Shown here piece by piece: positions 1 to 8,775 of a DNA stretch of 64,000 bases. A program made the position numbers and the translations under genes. Each line of letters begins with the position of its first letter. Position 1 is the first letter of the stretch. Source of the DNA: Lentisphaerota bacterium (GTDB lineage Bacteria > Verrucomicrobiota > Lentisphaeria > Victivallales > Victivallaceae); the NCBI GenBank assembly GCA_015061625.1, contig SUWG01000007.1, forward strand, positions 62,001 to 126,000. Direction: 5' to 3'. Under the pieces are notes generated by a model that was given only the letters and a program-made list of their open reading frames with translations, did no database searches and was not told the origin of the DNA.

Positions 1-1
1 T

Positions 2-634
2 ATTCTGTTTTGTACAGTAGCGATAACTGTTATTTCGGTTGTGCTTGGCGGCGATGTACTCGGTATTGCTTCGGCGATCACGGGGACATTATATACGATG
101 CTGGCGGGCAAGGGTAAAATAAGCTGTTATTTTTTCGGTATATTCAATTCGGCTGCTTACGGTTATATTGCTTTCACCCAACGGTTGTATGGGGATGCCA
201 TGCTGAATTGGTGCTGGTATTTACCGATGATGTTCGCCGGGATCGCTTTCTGGCGCAGAAAGATGGATGCGCAGAATTGTGTCATCAAGAACCGTCTTGA
301 TTTCCGGGGGCGTATTTTTACAGCGGTTATTTGTACCGCCGGCGTAATGGTTTACGGTGCAATTCTCTGGAAACTTGGCGATTCCCAGCCGCTGATCGAC
401 TCTTTTACCACTGTTTTATCGGTTGCCGCAATGATCCTGACGGTGAAACGTTGTGTGGAGCAGTGGCTGATGTGGATATTGGTAAATGCCGTTTCGGTGA
501 TCATGTGGATAAATGTTTATCTGCAGGGCGACGGCAATATTGCCACATTGCTCTGGTGGATAATTATGCTTATGACCGGGGTGATATTTTTCATCCAGTG
601 GATAATGGATATGAAACATCAGAAAAGCGTTTAA
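2..634 (+). CDS. pnuC: PnuC-like nicotinamide riboside/NMN transporter (5' partial)
   Basis: The reading frame is open to the left edge, so the N-terminus lies outside the window; an internal GTG at 41 is not the true start. The product is an inner-membrane protein with about six hydrophobic segments. The first part, with the motif GIASAITGTLYTMLAGKGK followed by a region rich in aromatic residues (YGDAMLNWCWYLPM), matches the PnuC family, which takes up nicotinamide riboside or related pyridine precursors (or thiamine/riboflavin in PnuT/PnuX relatives). A short polar tail ends in HQKSV. The stop overlaps the stop of the convergent M24 peptidase by 4 bp. Which vitamin is carried cannot be decided from the sequence. 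The gene does not sit near thiamine or riboflavin genes. Confidence 0.8.
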   Translation: MLFCTVAITVISVVLGGDVLGIASAITGTLYTMLAGKGKISCYFFGIFNSAAYGYIAFTQRLYGDAMLNWCWYLPMMFAGIAFWRRKMDAQNCVIKNRLDFRGRIFTAVICTAGVMVYGAILWKLGDSQPLIDSFTTVLSVAAMILTVKRCVEQWLMWILVNAVSVIMWINVYLQGDGNIATLLWWIIMLMTGVIFFIQWIMDMKHQKSV

Positions 635-1740
635 TCGATTTCCAGGAAATCTGGAGCGGCAGTCAGACAGACGCTCTCGCCGTCAGCTGTCAGATAGATG
701 AGATCTTCCAATCTTATTCCGCCCCATTCCGGATAGTACAATCCGGGTTCAACGGTGACGACTTCTCCGCCTTTCAGTGCACTCCTGGAGCGGGGGGAGA
801 GACGCGGAAATTCATGGATATCCAATCCGACTCCGTGGCCGAGACCATGGAAAAATCCGAATTGACCTTGTTCATTGGCTCCGGTGAAAAAGTGATGCTT
901 TTCTAAAATCCCTTCCACTGCGCAGTGGATCAATGCGCCGTATGTGCCGATTTTTATCAGAGATTTTGCATATTCTCTGGCTTCAAATACGGCATCGTAA
1001 GCCCGGCGGACGATATCAGATGCTTTGCCTTTGACCACAGTGCGGGTCAAATCTCCCCAATACCCGGTTGCCGGAGAACGGGGGAAGATATCCATAACGA
1101 TCGGAGCGTTGGCTTTTAATGGACCGCTTCCGGCGTTGTGCGGTTGAGAGCCTTGAATACCTCCGGCGCAGATGGTTCCGGTGGGGAGCATATTGTGATG
1201 CAATATTTCTGAATCGATTTCCGCCCGGAGCATTTCGCTGGTCAGGATTTGGCCGTTGTAAATGATCTGGTCTTTGTATATATCGCCGGCGCGCAGAACT
1301 TCGATCGCTTTAGCCAAACCGGCTTCGGCGGCCCGCAGGGCGGCGGTGATGGCTTTGACTTCATCTGTGGTTTTGAATTCTCTTTCCGGGTAGAAGGAAT
1401 TTGCTTCCGGAGTGACGGTCAGACCGGAAGCGCGCATCTGATCGGCCAGACCCAAAGGAAAGTTATCCGGCACGGTAAAATCATTGCAACGGCATTTTCC
1501 GGCGATAGTGTTGATGATATTGATCCGGCTGATTCCGCCGAAATCTGCTTCGGAAGCCACATTCACACCATTTTTAGCACAGGAGCGGCCCCGGTCTATT
1601 TCCAAAGCTGAAAGGATGGCGTATTTTTCGTTATTATATTCAAAATATATGAAGTCATCCGGAGTGGAAATGCCGGAAGCATAGCGGATGTCGGAACAAT
1701 TTTCACCGGAACCGATAAGTAAACGTATAAAATTTTTCAT
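631..1740 (-). CDS. M24 family metallopeptidase (Xaa-Pro aminopeptidase/prolidase-like)
   Basis: The 369-aa protein has the two-part layout of creatinase/aminopeptidase P enzymes: an N-terminal domain of about 130 residues and a C-terminal pita-bread catalytic domain. The five expected metal ligands are visible as D217 and D230 (MDIFPRSPATGYWGD), H302 in GHGVGLDIHE, E331 in VEPGLYY and E345 in RLED. It should be a cytosolic dimetal enzyme releasing N-terminal residues before proline or cleaving X-Pro dipeptides. It lacks a signal peptide. It is transcribed alone, divergently from plsY, and converges on pnuC with a 4-bp overlap. Aminopeptidase P and prolidase cannot be separated from sequence alone. 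Confidence 0.85.
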   Translation of the reverse strand: MKNFIRLLIGSGENCSDIRYASGISTPDDFIYFEYNNEKYAILSALEIDRGRSCAKNGVNVASEADFGGISRINIINTIAGKCRCNDFTVPDNFPLGLADQMRASGLTVTPEANSFYPEREFKTTDEVKAITAALRAAEAGLAKAIEVLRAGDIYKDQIIYNGQILTSEMLRAEIDSEILHHNMLPTGTICAGGIQGSQPHNAGSGPLKANAPIVMDIFPRSPATGYWGDLTRTVVKGKASDIVRRAYDAVFEAREYAKSLIKIGTYGALIHCAVEGILEKHHFFTGANEQGQFGFFHGLGHGVGLDIHEFPRLSPRSRSALKGGEVVTVEPGLYYPEWGGIRLEDLIYLTADGESVCLTAAPDFLEID

Positions 1741-1747
1741 TTTGATA

Positions 1748-1776
1748 TTGACTTTTCAGCAAATGTGGTTCATATT
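1748..1776 (+). promoter_or_regulatory. Predicted sigma-70 type promoter of plsY
   Basis: A -35 TTGACT (1748-1753) is followed after 17 bp by a -10 CATATT (1771-1776). It lies in the 96-bp divergent spacer, 60 bp upstream of the plsY ATG, and fits the pattern seen before many genes in this window. Confidence 0.5.
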
Positions 1777-1836
1777 ATCTTATTGTAAGTGTAATATAGC
1801 CTTTTTTACGGGGTTTTTCAAGACAGAGGTGTTAAA

Positions 1837-2505
1837 ATGACAGATATTCTTATTGCAGTTGCGTTTGTGGTCGGAGCTTACCTGCTGGGCAGTATTCCGT
1901 GGGGATTTATTATCGGCAAGGTCCACGGTATAGACGTCCGGGAAGAGGGGTCGAAAAATATCGGAGCGACCAATGTGACCCGCTGTGTCGGCAAGTTTTC
2001 CGGCAAACTCTGTTTTCTGCTGGACTTTCTCAAAGGAGCGTTGCCGGTGCTTGGCGCGCAGTATTTTTTGAAAAATCTGCCGCCGCATCAGATGGTATAT
2101 TGGGTGATCGGCACTTTGTTTGCCGCCGTGCTGGGGCATATGTTCCCGGTTTTTCTGAAATTCCGTGGCGGTAAAGGTGTCAGCACTGCTGCCGGAGCGG
2201 TTTTGGCACTGGTGCCTTATGCGTTGTGTATTGCGTTGCTGGTCTGGGTGGTGGTTTTTCTGGTGTCCCGTTACGTTTCACTGGCGAGTATTGCTGCCGC
2301 GGCGGTGTTGCCGATTGTGGCATGGGTGATGTATCTGGTCGGTATCGGTTCCGAATTGTCCCGCAGTAGAGAGGTTCTGATTTTCATCACGATCGTTGCT
2401 CTGGTGACGATTTTGCGCCATCACGGCAATATTCAGCGTCTGCTCAATGGCACTGAAAACCGTTTCGGGAAAAAAGAACCGGTTGAGAATCCTAAAAAAA
2501 ACTGA
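1837..2505 (+). CDS. plsY: Glycerol-3-phosphate acyltransferase PlsY
   Basis: The 222-aa integral membrane protein acylates glycerol-3-phosphate with acyl-phosphate, the first committed step of phospholipid synthesis. Family motifs are visible: GSIPWGFIIGK near the N-terminus, EGSKNIGATNVTR, the glycine-rich KFRGGKGVSTAAG loop, and a polar segment ILRHHGNIQRLLNGTENRFG near the end. About six membrane segments are expected, and the length is normal to slightly long because of a lysine-rich tail. The start is the ATG preceded by GAGG at 7 bp. The gene has its own promoter upstream and stands alone. Assignment is secure. Confidence 0.95.
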   Translation: MTDILIAVAFVVGAYLLGSIPWGFIIGKVHGIDVREEGSKNIGATNVTRCVGKFSGKLCFLLDFLKGALPVLGAQYFLKNLPPHQMVYWVIGTLFAAVLGHMFPVFLKFRGGKGVSTAAGAVLALVPYALCIALLVWVVVFLVSRYVSLASIAAAAVLPIVAWVMYLVGIGSELSRSREVLIFITIVALVTILRHHGNIQRLLNGTENRFGKKEPVENPKKN

Positions 2506-2524
2506 ATTATTTTCAGTAAAAGAC

Positions 2525-2553
2525 TTGAAAATTCACGCTATTAAAACTATATT
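2525..2553 (+). promoter_or_regulatory. Predicted promoter of the TIGR04073-type gene
   Basis: The sequence reads TTGAAA (2525-2530), 17 bp, TATATT (2548-2553), a near-consensus vegetative promoter about 70 bp upstream of the start codon of the gene at 2621. Confidence 0.6.
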
Positions 2554-2620
2554 TCTATGCGTGTATATGATACAGTAATAAAAAGTTTTGCAAAGAACTA
2601 AAATAAATGTGGAGTAAAAA

Positions 2621-3052
2621 ATGAAAATCAGCAAATCTTTTCTGGTGACTTTCTGTGTTGCATTTGTTATGATCGGCATGAGTTCAACCGCCAAAGCCGA
2701 TGATGCCTGGATCATGCGTCCGATGGAAAAATTGGGTCGCGGTATAACCAATGTGGCATTCAGTGTGCTTGAGATCCCGATGAAATGGTCGGAAGTCAGT
2801 TCAGAGAAGGGGGCCTTGGCCGGACTTACTTACGGTACGCTCAAAGGTGTTTGCTACACTGTTGCCCGTATCGGTGTCGGTGTGGTTGACATTATCACAT
2901 TCCCTTTCCCGTTGCCCAACTGCCCGGATGATCTTGAGGATGTGGGTTGGGGGTATGGCCCGATCATGAGACCGGCGTGGGTCGTTCCGGTCGGTGAAGA
3001 TTGGAATAATTTTATCTACGATGACGATGCGATCGTAAATCCGGCATTATAA
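2621..3052 (+). CDS. Small exported protein, exosortase system-associated TIGR04073 type
   Basis: The 143-aa product begins with a clear Sec signal peptide (MKISKSF, hydrophobic core, SSTAKA before DDAW). The mature part carries the pattern of TIGR04073 proteins, namely a KLGRGITN...EIPMKW segment, a glycine-rich TYGTLKG...RIGVGVVDIITFPFPLP segment and a proline/aromatic tail. That family is known mainly from bacteria with exosortase/PEP-CTERM-type sorting and from PVC genomes; its function is unknown. No exosortase or PEP-CTERM target lies in this window. A strong promoter upstream and a good hairpin terminator downstream make it a single-gene transcription unit, so it may be abundant. GGAG precedes the ATG by 9 bp. 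Confidence 0.7.
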   Translation: MKISKSFLVTFCVAFVMIGMSSTAKADDAWIMRPMEKLGRGITNVAFSVLEIPMKWSEVSSEKGALAGLTYGTLKGVCYTVARIGVGVVDIITFPFPLPNCPDDLEDVGWGYGPIMRPAWVVPVGEDWNNFIYDDDAIVNPAL

Positions 3053-3073
3053 AACGGATACCGGAATATTTCT

Positions 3074-3104
3074 GCCGGAGCGTGTGAAACGTTCCGGCTT
3101 TTTT
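3074..3104 (+). terminator. Rho-independent terminator
   Basis: A 9-bp stem (GCCGGAGCG pairing with CGTTCCGGC, one G-U pair) with a 7-nt loop is followed by six T residues. It closes the gene at 2621. Confidence 0.85.
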
Positions 3105-3129
3105 GTAATAGTTTTTTGAGGGTTGATAA

Positions 3130-4230
3130 ATGAGTTTTTCCTGTGGTTTTGTCGGATTGCCCAATGTGGGTAAATCAACGTTGTTCAATGCTTTGAGTCA
3201 TGGTGGCGCCGAGGCGGCCAATTTTCCGTTTTGCACGATCGAACCGAATACCGGTATCGTTCAGGTGCCGGATAAACGTTTGGCTGTGCTGGCGGATTTG
3301 GAAAAATCCGGACGCATTGTACCGTCAACGTTGAAATTTATTGATATTGCCGGATTGGTTCGCGGAGCCAGTCAGGGTCAGGGACTGGGCAATCAGTTTC
3401 TCGGTCATGTGCGTAATGTGGATGCGATTGCCCATGTGGTGCGTCTTTTTGAAGATTCTGATGTGGTTCATGTTTCCGGCAAGGTCGATCCGGTCAGCGA
3501 TTTGGAAACCATCAGTACTGAATTGATGCTGGCTGATCTGGAAATGCTGGAAAAACGTCGGGATAAAGCCTATAAGATCGCCCGTTCCAATGATCCGGAT
3601 GCCAAAGCGGAATATGAGTTGATCGTTTCCATGATCGCGGATCTTTCCGAGGGCAGAATTCCCAGTTACGACCGCAATGATCCCAAAATGAAAGCGTTGG
3701 CCGAGAATTTCGGTTTGCTTACGGTCAAACCGGCATTTGTTTGTGCCAATGTCGGTGAGGATCAGGCGGCAGATTTTACCAATTGCGAGGCGGGAAAGCG
3801 TCTGGCGGCTTATGCAGCTGAACATGGTTTGGAAGTTGTGCCGGTATGTGCCAAGTTTGAAGATGAATTAAGCGCATTGTCTCCGGAAGAAGCCGAAATT
3901 TTTATGGCTGATCTGGGGATCAGCGGTTCCGGTCTTGACCGGGTGGTGGAAACCGGATACCGTTTGCTGGATTATATAACTTTCTTTACTGCAGGTCCAA
4001 TGGAATCAAGAGCATGGACGGTTACCAAAGGGGCATTGGCTCCGGAAGCGGCGGGCAAGATCCACACTGATTTGCAGCGTGGATTTATCCGTATGGAAAC
4101 GGTTTCATACGAAGATCTGGTCGCCTGCGGCTCATGGGCAAAAGCGCAGTTGGCTGGAAAACTCCGGATCGAAGGAAAAGATTATGAAATGCAGGATGGT
4201 GATGTGATTCATGTTCGTTTTTCAGTATAA
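3130..4230 (+). CDS. ychF: Redox-responsive ATPase/GTPase YchF (OLA1 family)
   Basis: The 366-aa cytosolic TRAFAC P-loop protein has the Walker A motif GLPNVGKST near residue 9, the YchF signature FPFCTIEPN, the switch II motif DIAGLVRGAS, and a FVCANVGE segment in place of the canonical NKxD specificity loop, which explains the ATP preference known in this family. A coiled-coil arm around residues 130-200 and a C-terminal TGS-like domain (FFTAGPMESRAWTV) complete the standard architecture and length. YchF binds ribosomes and takes part in stress and redox responses. No separate promoter is obvious within the 25 bp after the preceding terminator, so its promoter may lie just inside or before that terminator. 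Confidence 0.96.
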   Translation: MSFSCGFVGLPNVGKSTLFNALSHGGAEAANFPFCTIEPNTGIVQVPDKRLAVLADLEKSGRIVPSTLKFIDIAGLVRGASQGQGLGNQFLGHVRNVDAIAHVVRLFEDSDVVHVSGKVDPVSDLETISTELMLADLEMLEKRRDKAYKIARSNDPDAKAEYELIVSMIADLSEGRIPSYDRNDPKMKALAENFGLLTVKPAFVCANVGEDQAADFTNCEAGKRLAAYAAEHGLEVVPVCAKFEDELSALSPEEAEIFMADLGISGSGLDRVVETGYRLLDYITFFTAGPMESRAWTVTKGALAPEAAGKIHTDLQRGFIRMETVSYEDLVACGSWAKAQLAGKLRIEGKDYEMQDGDVIHVRFSV

Positions 4231-4234
4231 TAAT

Positions 4235-4263
4235 TTGAAAAATGGTTGGCCGGGTGTTATATT
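4235..4263 (+). promoter_or_regulatory. Predicted promoter of the DksA-lspA-nnr operon
   Basis: TTGAAA (4235-4240), 17 bp, TATATT (4258-4263) lies immediately after the ychF stop codon and 56 bp before the ATG at 4319. Confidence 0.65.
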
Positions 4264-4318
4264 ATTATTAACGAGTTGAGTGATTTGAATCAATTAAAAC
4301 AGGGAATTGTCTTATAAA

Positions 4319-4708
4319 ATGGCAAAGCAGAAACAGACAGTTGAATTTACCGGGCAGGATCTGGTTTATTACAATGCTCTGATGAAAGTCCGCAATGATC
4401 TTTCCGAGCAGATCCGGGTGTGTTCCGACGAATTGTTGGATTGCACCAACAGTGAAAAACGCGGTGTGACTACTCACATGGCCGACAGCGATTCATCCCG
4501 CAATGAAATGGGGTTGCAGATGCTTACCGAAAATGGCAACATCATCACCCTTATCGATGATGCCATCGAGCGGCTGGCCAATGGCGAATATGGTATTTGT
4601 ATGGATTGCGGCGAGCCGATCCCGGAACCCCGGCTTATGGCCCGGCCTTACGCACTTTTTTGCATCAAATGCAAAAGCCGTCATGAAGAGATGATGAAAA
4701 ACCGATGA
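4319..4708 (+). CDS. DksA/TraR-family zinc-finger transcription factor
   Basis: The product (129 aa from ATG 4319) has an N-terminal helical coiled-coil region and a C-terminal C4 zinc finger with two CxxC pairs, CMDC and CIKC, separated by a PIPEPRLMARPYALF linker, the hallmark of DksA/TraR proteins that bind the RNA polymerase secondary channel with ppGpp. The segment ETGNIITLIDDAIERL-like (here NGNIITLIDDAIERL) is typical. An in-frame TTG at 4307 would also be open, but AGGG at 4301-4304 is too close to it, so ATG 4319 is preferred. It overlaps lspA by 4 bp (ATGA), implying translational coupling. The acidic tip residues that separate true DksA from homologues cannot be assigned confidently. 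Confidence 0.85.
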   Translation: MAKQKQTVEFTGQDLVYYNALMKVRNDLSEQIRVCSDELLDCTNSEKRGVTTHMADSDSSRNEMGLQMLTENGNIITLIDDAIERLANGEYGICMDCGEPIPEPRLMARPYALFCIKCKSRHEEMMKNR

Positions 4709-5223
4709 GTTGGTTTGAAAGGTTGGAAAAAAATTCTGCCAGAGAGCGGAAAATATTGATAATTTCCCTTGTTGCGGCATTGTTGCTGTTGATTGCCGAC
4801 CAGTGGACGAAGTGGTATTTTGTCCGGAATTTCAGTTATGGGCAGAGTGTGGCTATCATTCCCGGCTGGTTGAATTTTACTTCCGTGCGCAATCTTGGTG
4901 CGGCATGGAGTATTTTGAGCGGTTATGTCTGGTTTTTATTGATTCTCGGAGTTCTTGCCGGAACGGCGATCGTCTGTTTTTTCCGGAAACTTACTGAAGC
5001 ATTTCCGGAGCGTTATATCGCTTTGCTTTTGTGTCTTTCCGGCATAATCGGCAACTCATTTGACCGTGCATTTCATGGTTCGGTTGTCGATTTTATCCAT
5101 GTTCACTATCAGAATGTATGGCATTTCCCGGTTTTCAATATTGCCGATATGGCGATTTGCACCGGAGTCGGTGTCTATATGCTTTCCTGTCTTTTTCGCA
5201 AAACTCCTGAAGGAGAAAAATAA
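4705..5223 (+). CDS. lspA: Lipoprotein signal peptidase (signal peptidase II)
   Basis: The 172-aa membrane aspartyl protease removes signal peptides from prolipoproteins after lipidation. It shows the family blocks ADQWTKWYF in the first helix, TSVRNLGAAWSIL, the catalytic aspartate region GNSFDRAFHGSVVDFI and the second catalytic aspartate block FNIADMAI, with four hydrophobic helices. The N-terminus is about 25 residues longer than in short homologues and is charged. It overlaps the upstream DksA-type gene by 4 bp and is followed 2 bp later by nnr, so the three genes form an operon. Its presence agrees with the lipobox-bearing protein at 23063-23650. Confidence 0.95.
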   Translation: MSWFERLEKNSARERKILIISLVAALLLLIADQWTKWYFVRNFSYGQSVAIIPGWLNFTSVRNLGAAWSILSGYVWFLLILGVLAGTAIVCFFRKLTEAFPERYIALLLCLSGIIGNSFDRAFHGSVVDFIHVHYQNVWHFPVFNIADMAICTGVGVYMLSCLFRKTPEGEK

Positions 5224-5225
5224 TC

Positions 5226-6683
5226 ATGTTGACCGCCCCGGTTGCTTTGATCCGCCGGATGGAAAATCAGGCGGTGATTTCCGGAATCGCAGAATATGAT
5301 TTGATGCTCCGGGCCGGGATCCGGGCGGCTGATTATATCCGGGAGTTTTTTCCTTACGCCCGGCGTTTTGTCATACTTTGCGGCGGCGGTAACAATGGTG
5401 GCGATGCATTGGTGGCCGCCAGATATCTTCTGCCGCACAAGGTGGTTATTTTCAGCACCAAAGATAAAGCTTCTTTTACCGGTTGTGCCGCCAATGCGGT
5501 GCGTGATTTGCCGGAAACAATACCGTTTTTTGTCCGTAGCACCTTAAGTGATGCTGATTTTTTTCCGGGAGATGTGATCGTTGACGGGTTGCTGGGAATC
5601 GGATTTTCCGGGGGAGTCCTCAAGGCAAATGTACAGAACTTTATTTCAGCAGTCAACCGGAGCAATCTGCCGGTAGTTGCGCTTGATTTGCCCAGCGGAA
5701 TAGATGCTGACAGCGGCAATGCTGCAGATAACGGAGCGGTAAAGGCAGATGTGACATTAACTTTCGGCCGTCCCAAAAGCGGATTGTTTCAAAGTGATGG
5801 AAGTTTATTGCGCGGCGCAGTGCGGTTGCTGGATATCGGTTTGAGTGGAGATTCCCCGGATGGTATAGCGGTATATACCAATATTGAAGCGGTGGCAGCG
5901 GTTCCCCGTTTTGCGGTGGATTGCCATAAAAATTCCCGTGGCCGGATATTGATATGGGGATCATCCCCGGAATATCCGGGAGCGGCGGCATTGAGTGCGG
6001 TTGCGGCATTGAAAGCCGGGGCAGGGATCGTCAGATGTGTTTCTGAAGCAGATTTGAGTAACCGGCTGTGCAATGCGGTGATATTTGAAAAGTTGATTCC
6101 CGGAAATTATCCGGATAAGTTTATGAAATCATCCGATGTGCTGGTTTGCGGTTGCGGTTGGGGCAGTTGTGCCAATGTGGAATCATTGCATCGGGCATTG
6201 GAGTTTCCCGGCAAGGTGGTGTTGGATGCTGATGCGTTGAATATTGCTGCCGGAGAGCCGTCAAGTTGGATTTGCCGGGAAAATCTGATCATTACTCCGC
6301 ATCCGGGAGAAGCGGCAAGGTTGATGCAAGCATTTGGCATTCCATCAAGCGGCAACCGTCAGAGTGATGCATTGAATCTGGCGGAGCGTCTCAATGCCAC
6401 GGTAGTTTTGAAAGGCCATGACAGCGTGGTTGCATTTCCCGGTGGTAAGCCGTTACTCGTTGCGGCCGGTTCTCCGATGCTGGCGACCGCCGGAAGCGGT
6501 GATGTGCTTGCCGGGGTTATCGGGGCGTTGGCTGGAAAGATGGAAGCCGTTGAAGCGGCGGCATTGGGTGCATATATCCACGGTGTTGCCGGAGAAAATT
6601 TACGCAGCATACCGATTGCCGATGAGTTGCCGCAGTTGATTTCAGAAGTGATCATCAAATTGCAGAGAAATCAACTTATTTGA
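5226..6683 (+). CDS. nnr: Bifunctional NAD(P)H-hydrate epimerase / ADP-dependent dehydratase
   Basis: The 485-aa protein repairs hydrated NAD(P)H. The N-terminal YjeF_N epimerase domain (about residues 1-210) shows GGGNNGGDALVAAR and LDLPSGIDADSG. The C-terminal ribokinase-like dehydratase domain (about 220-485) shows KNSRGRILIWGSS, LIITPHPGEAARLM, VVLKGHDSV and the nucleotide-binding TAGSGDVLAGVIGAL. This is the usual fused arrangement and length. It is the third gene of the DksA-lspA operon (2-bp gap after lspA) and its 3' end overlaps the convergent comEC by 8 bp. Confidence 0.95.
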   Translation: MLTAPVALIRRMENQAVISGIAEYDLMLRAGIRAADYIREFFPYARRFVILCGGGNNGGDALVAARYLLPHKVVIFSTKDKASFTGCAANAVRDLPETIPFFVRSTLSDADFFPGDVIVDGLLGIGFSGGVLKANVQNFISAVNRSNLPVVALDLPSGIDADSGNAADNGAVKADVTLTFGRPKSGLFQSDGSLLRGAVRLLDIGLSGDSPDGIAVYTNIEAVAAVPRFAVDCHKNSRGRILIWGSSPEYPGAAALSAVAALKAGAGIVRCVSEADLSNRLCNAVIFEKLIPGNYPDKFMKSSDVLVCGCGWGSCANVESLHRALEFPGKVVLDADALNIAAGEPSSWICRENLIITPHPGEAARLMQAFGIPSSGNRQSDALNLAERLNATVVLKGHDSVVAFPGGKPLLVAAGSPMLATAGSGDVLAGVIGALAGKMEAVEAAALGAYIHGVAGENLRSIPIADELPQLISEVIIKLQRNQLI

Positions 6684-8775
6684 GATCACATTGCCATACC
6701 ACCGGCAGTGAACACCATGGTAAAATCTCCCGGAAAACTTTTCCTTCCGGAGTTTTGATTTCGATAAGTCTGCCGTTATCAGTTATCCGTGAAGATATTT
6801 CAAAGCCGCTGGCGGTGCGGCAGATCACTTCATTATTTTTCGCATGATAGAAATTCAGATTTCCCGGCATCCGGAAAAACCTGATGCCGCTGTCGCGGAT
6901 ATTGGTCAAAAAGGCATTGGTCGGCTTACGGGAAGAGCCCGGTTCATAAACTGCTGCATCCAAAAGATAATAAGGTAATGTTGCGACACCGTAACTGGTT
7001 CGGGAAGTTCCACCGGAAAAGTAGATCGAGGCGTAGAGCGTGCCGTGTTCTTTCATCAACATTCCGGCGACGGCGGCGGAATCCCGGTCGGGAACGTCGA
7101 TAACGGTGCTGCGGCCATCCGGAGCGATCAGAACCAGCATCGCCGGAGAATTACTGCCGTAACTTACGGCGATGAAACGGTGGTGGGCCGGGGCGGAAAA
7201 TTGCCAGAAAAATAATACGATCACCATGCCGCAAAGGGCAATCATCCGGTGGGGTATGGATTTCAGGCCGAGTGCGCCGAAAAAGAAAAGATAGTAGAGA
7301 AAAACGCTCCACAAAGGCGGCTTTATGACTGAAAGCGGAGCAAAAATTTTTGCGGCTTCAGCAGTCAGATCGGATAGCAGAAAGAAACTTGATTCCAATG
7401 CAAATGCTCCGAATTGATCCAGAAGAGGAATAAATGCTCCGAAGATCATTTTGAAAAACATTGCACCGAATAAGATCGGGGTGAAGATCACCAGAACGAG
7501 ATTGGTCAGAATACTGCCCGGCGCAAACAGGTTCTGACGGTAAAGAGACATTCCGCATCCGGCGGCAAATGCAGTAACGGGAATGATCAGATACATAACT
7601 GTATTCATTTTCAGATGGAATTTTCGCCGGAAACGTCTGGTCAAAGCGGCTTTTGGCGGCATCAACACCAGAATTTCCCGGTAATTTTCCCGGAATATCC
7701 CGGTTGTTTCCACTGCCATTATCAGGGCGGCGGTGATCCCGAAAGAGTATTGAGCGGATAGTGAACCGGTCGATTCCGGCATCAATAAAGCGAATGCCGC
7801 CCATGTCCACATCATCGTATCCCATGAAAGCGATTGGACGAGTATACTGCGTAACAAACACCAGACGATGACCATGGTTCCGGCTCTGACCGCCGGAAGC
7901 GGCGCACCGGAACAAAGGACATAAAACAAGGTTAAAAGAGCCGTGATCCGGTAACGCCAGGCAAAAGGCACCGGACGCAGGAGCAATAAGATTATTCCGG
8001 CGACCAGAGTGACGTGCAGTCCGGAAATGGAGAAAAGGTGGATCGTACCGGTATTGACGAAGTTCTTTTTGTCTTCTCTGGACATCCCCTGGGATGCTCC
8101 GAGGAAAAGTTGAGCGGCCATTTCAGCGGCTTCCGGCGTGTCGAAGTTGCTTACCAACCGCCTCAAAAGGAAGTCCCTTGCAATAAAAAACGGCCGGAAA
8201 AAGGTAAAGACGACACCGTCACTGGAATATTCTCTGACGATGAGCAGCGGTCGGTCGCCGTATCGCGGCGGTAATTCGCCGGAAATTTCTCCGTCTGAAC
8301 AAATCAAGCCTGCCGGGCGGGCCGGAATGATCACTCCGGAAAAGGTGAATTTTTCTCCATAAGAAAGAGGTGTTTCATCCGTAAATATCACAGAAGCGGT
8401 AAATTTTGCATCTTGAGTTTCCACTTCGCAAAGGTAAGTCGATAATGGCGGCAATAAATTTAGATCACAGGCTCTGCGGTCAATGCAAATAATTGTACCG
8501 GAAAGAGTTTGATTCTGGTGGGGAATCTTTTCTGCGGCCGCAGAATCAAGATTTTTGTGGATTATGCCGGAGGTCAGACATAAGGCAAAAACACCCGTTG
8601 TGAGCATAAGTTGCTTTTTATCGAGAAAGATCAATCCGGCAAGCGGCAGGAGCAGATAGATGTAATCAAGCAAACCGTAACCGCAAGCCGCTCCCAACCC
8701 GGCGGCGATGGCGATCAGGGTGGATGGGCGGAATTTACACTTCCATTCGGTCGGGATCTTCAGCGATTTCCACAT
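6676..8775 (-). CDS. comEC: ComEC/Rec2-type DNA uptake channel with degenerate C-terminal domain
   Basis: The 699-aa membrane protein has an N-terminal DUF4131-like segment (about residues 20-180) and the competence domain (about 205-500), with the signature GASQGMSREDKKNFVNTGTIHLFSISGLHVTLVAG and SGAPLPAVRAG, followed by many membrane helices. ComEC transports single-stranded DNA across the inner membrane. The last 150 residues occupy the place of the usual metallo-beta-lactamase-like nuclease domain, but no HxHxDH metal motif or other histidine cluster is visible, so the nuclease is probably inactive. The start overlaps the upstream GT39-like gene by 41 bp, so the two may be coupled. Other competence genes are absent from the window. 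Confidence 0.85.
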   Translation of the reverse strand: MWKSLKIPTEWKCKFRPSTLIAIAAGLGAACGYGLLDYIYLLLPLAGLIFLDKKQLMLTTGVFALCLTSGIIHKNLDSAAAEKIPHQNQTLSGTIICIDRRACDLNLLPPLSTYLCEVETQDAKFTASVIFTDETPLSYGEKFTFSGVIIPARPAGLICSDGEISGELPPRYGDRPLLIVREYSSDGVVFTFFRPFFIARDFLLRRLVSNFDTPEAAEMAAQLFLGASQGMSREDKKNFVNTGTIHLFSISGLHVTLVAGIILLLLRPVPFAWRYRITALLTLFYVLCSGAPLPAVRAGTMVIVWCLLRSILVQSLSWDTMMWTWAAFALLMPESTGSLSAQYSFGITAALIMAVETTGIFRENYREILVLMPPKAALTRRFRRKFHLKMNTVMYLIIPVTAFAAGCGMSLYRQNLFAPGSILTNLVLVIFTPILFGAMFFKMIFGAFIPLLDQFGAFALESSFFLLSDLTAEAAKIFAPLSVIKPPLWSVFLYYLFFFGALGLKSIPHRMIALCGMVIVLFFWQFSAPAHHRFIAVSYGSNSPAMLVLIAPDGRSTVIDVPDRDSAAVAGMLMKEHGTLYASIYFSGGTSRTSYGVATLPYYLLDAAVYEPGSSRKPTNAFLTNIRDSGIRFFRMPGNLNFYHAKNNEVICRTASGFEISSRITDNGRLIEIKTPEGKVFREILPWCSLPVVWQCDLK

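Noticed and set aside
6676-8775. comEC as a pseudogene
   Set aside because: The frame is intact over 699 codons, and the competence domain looks well conserved; only the C-terminal domain is unusual.
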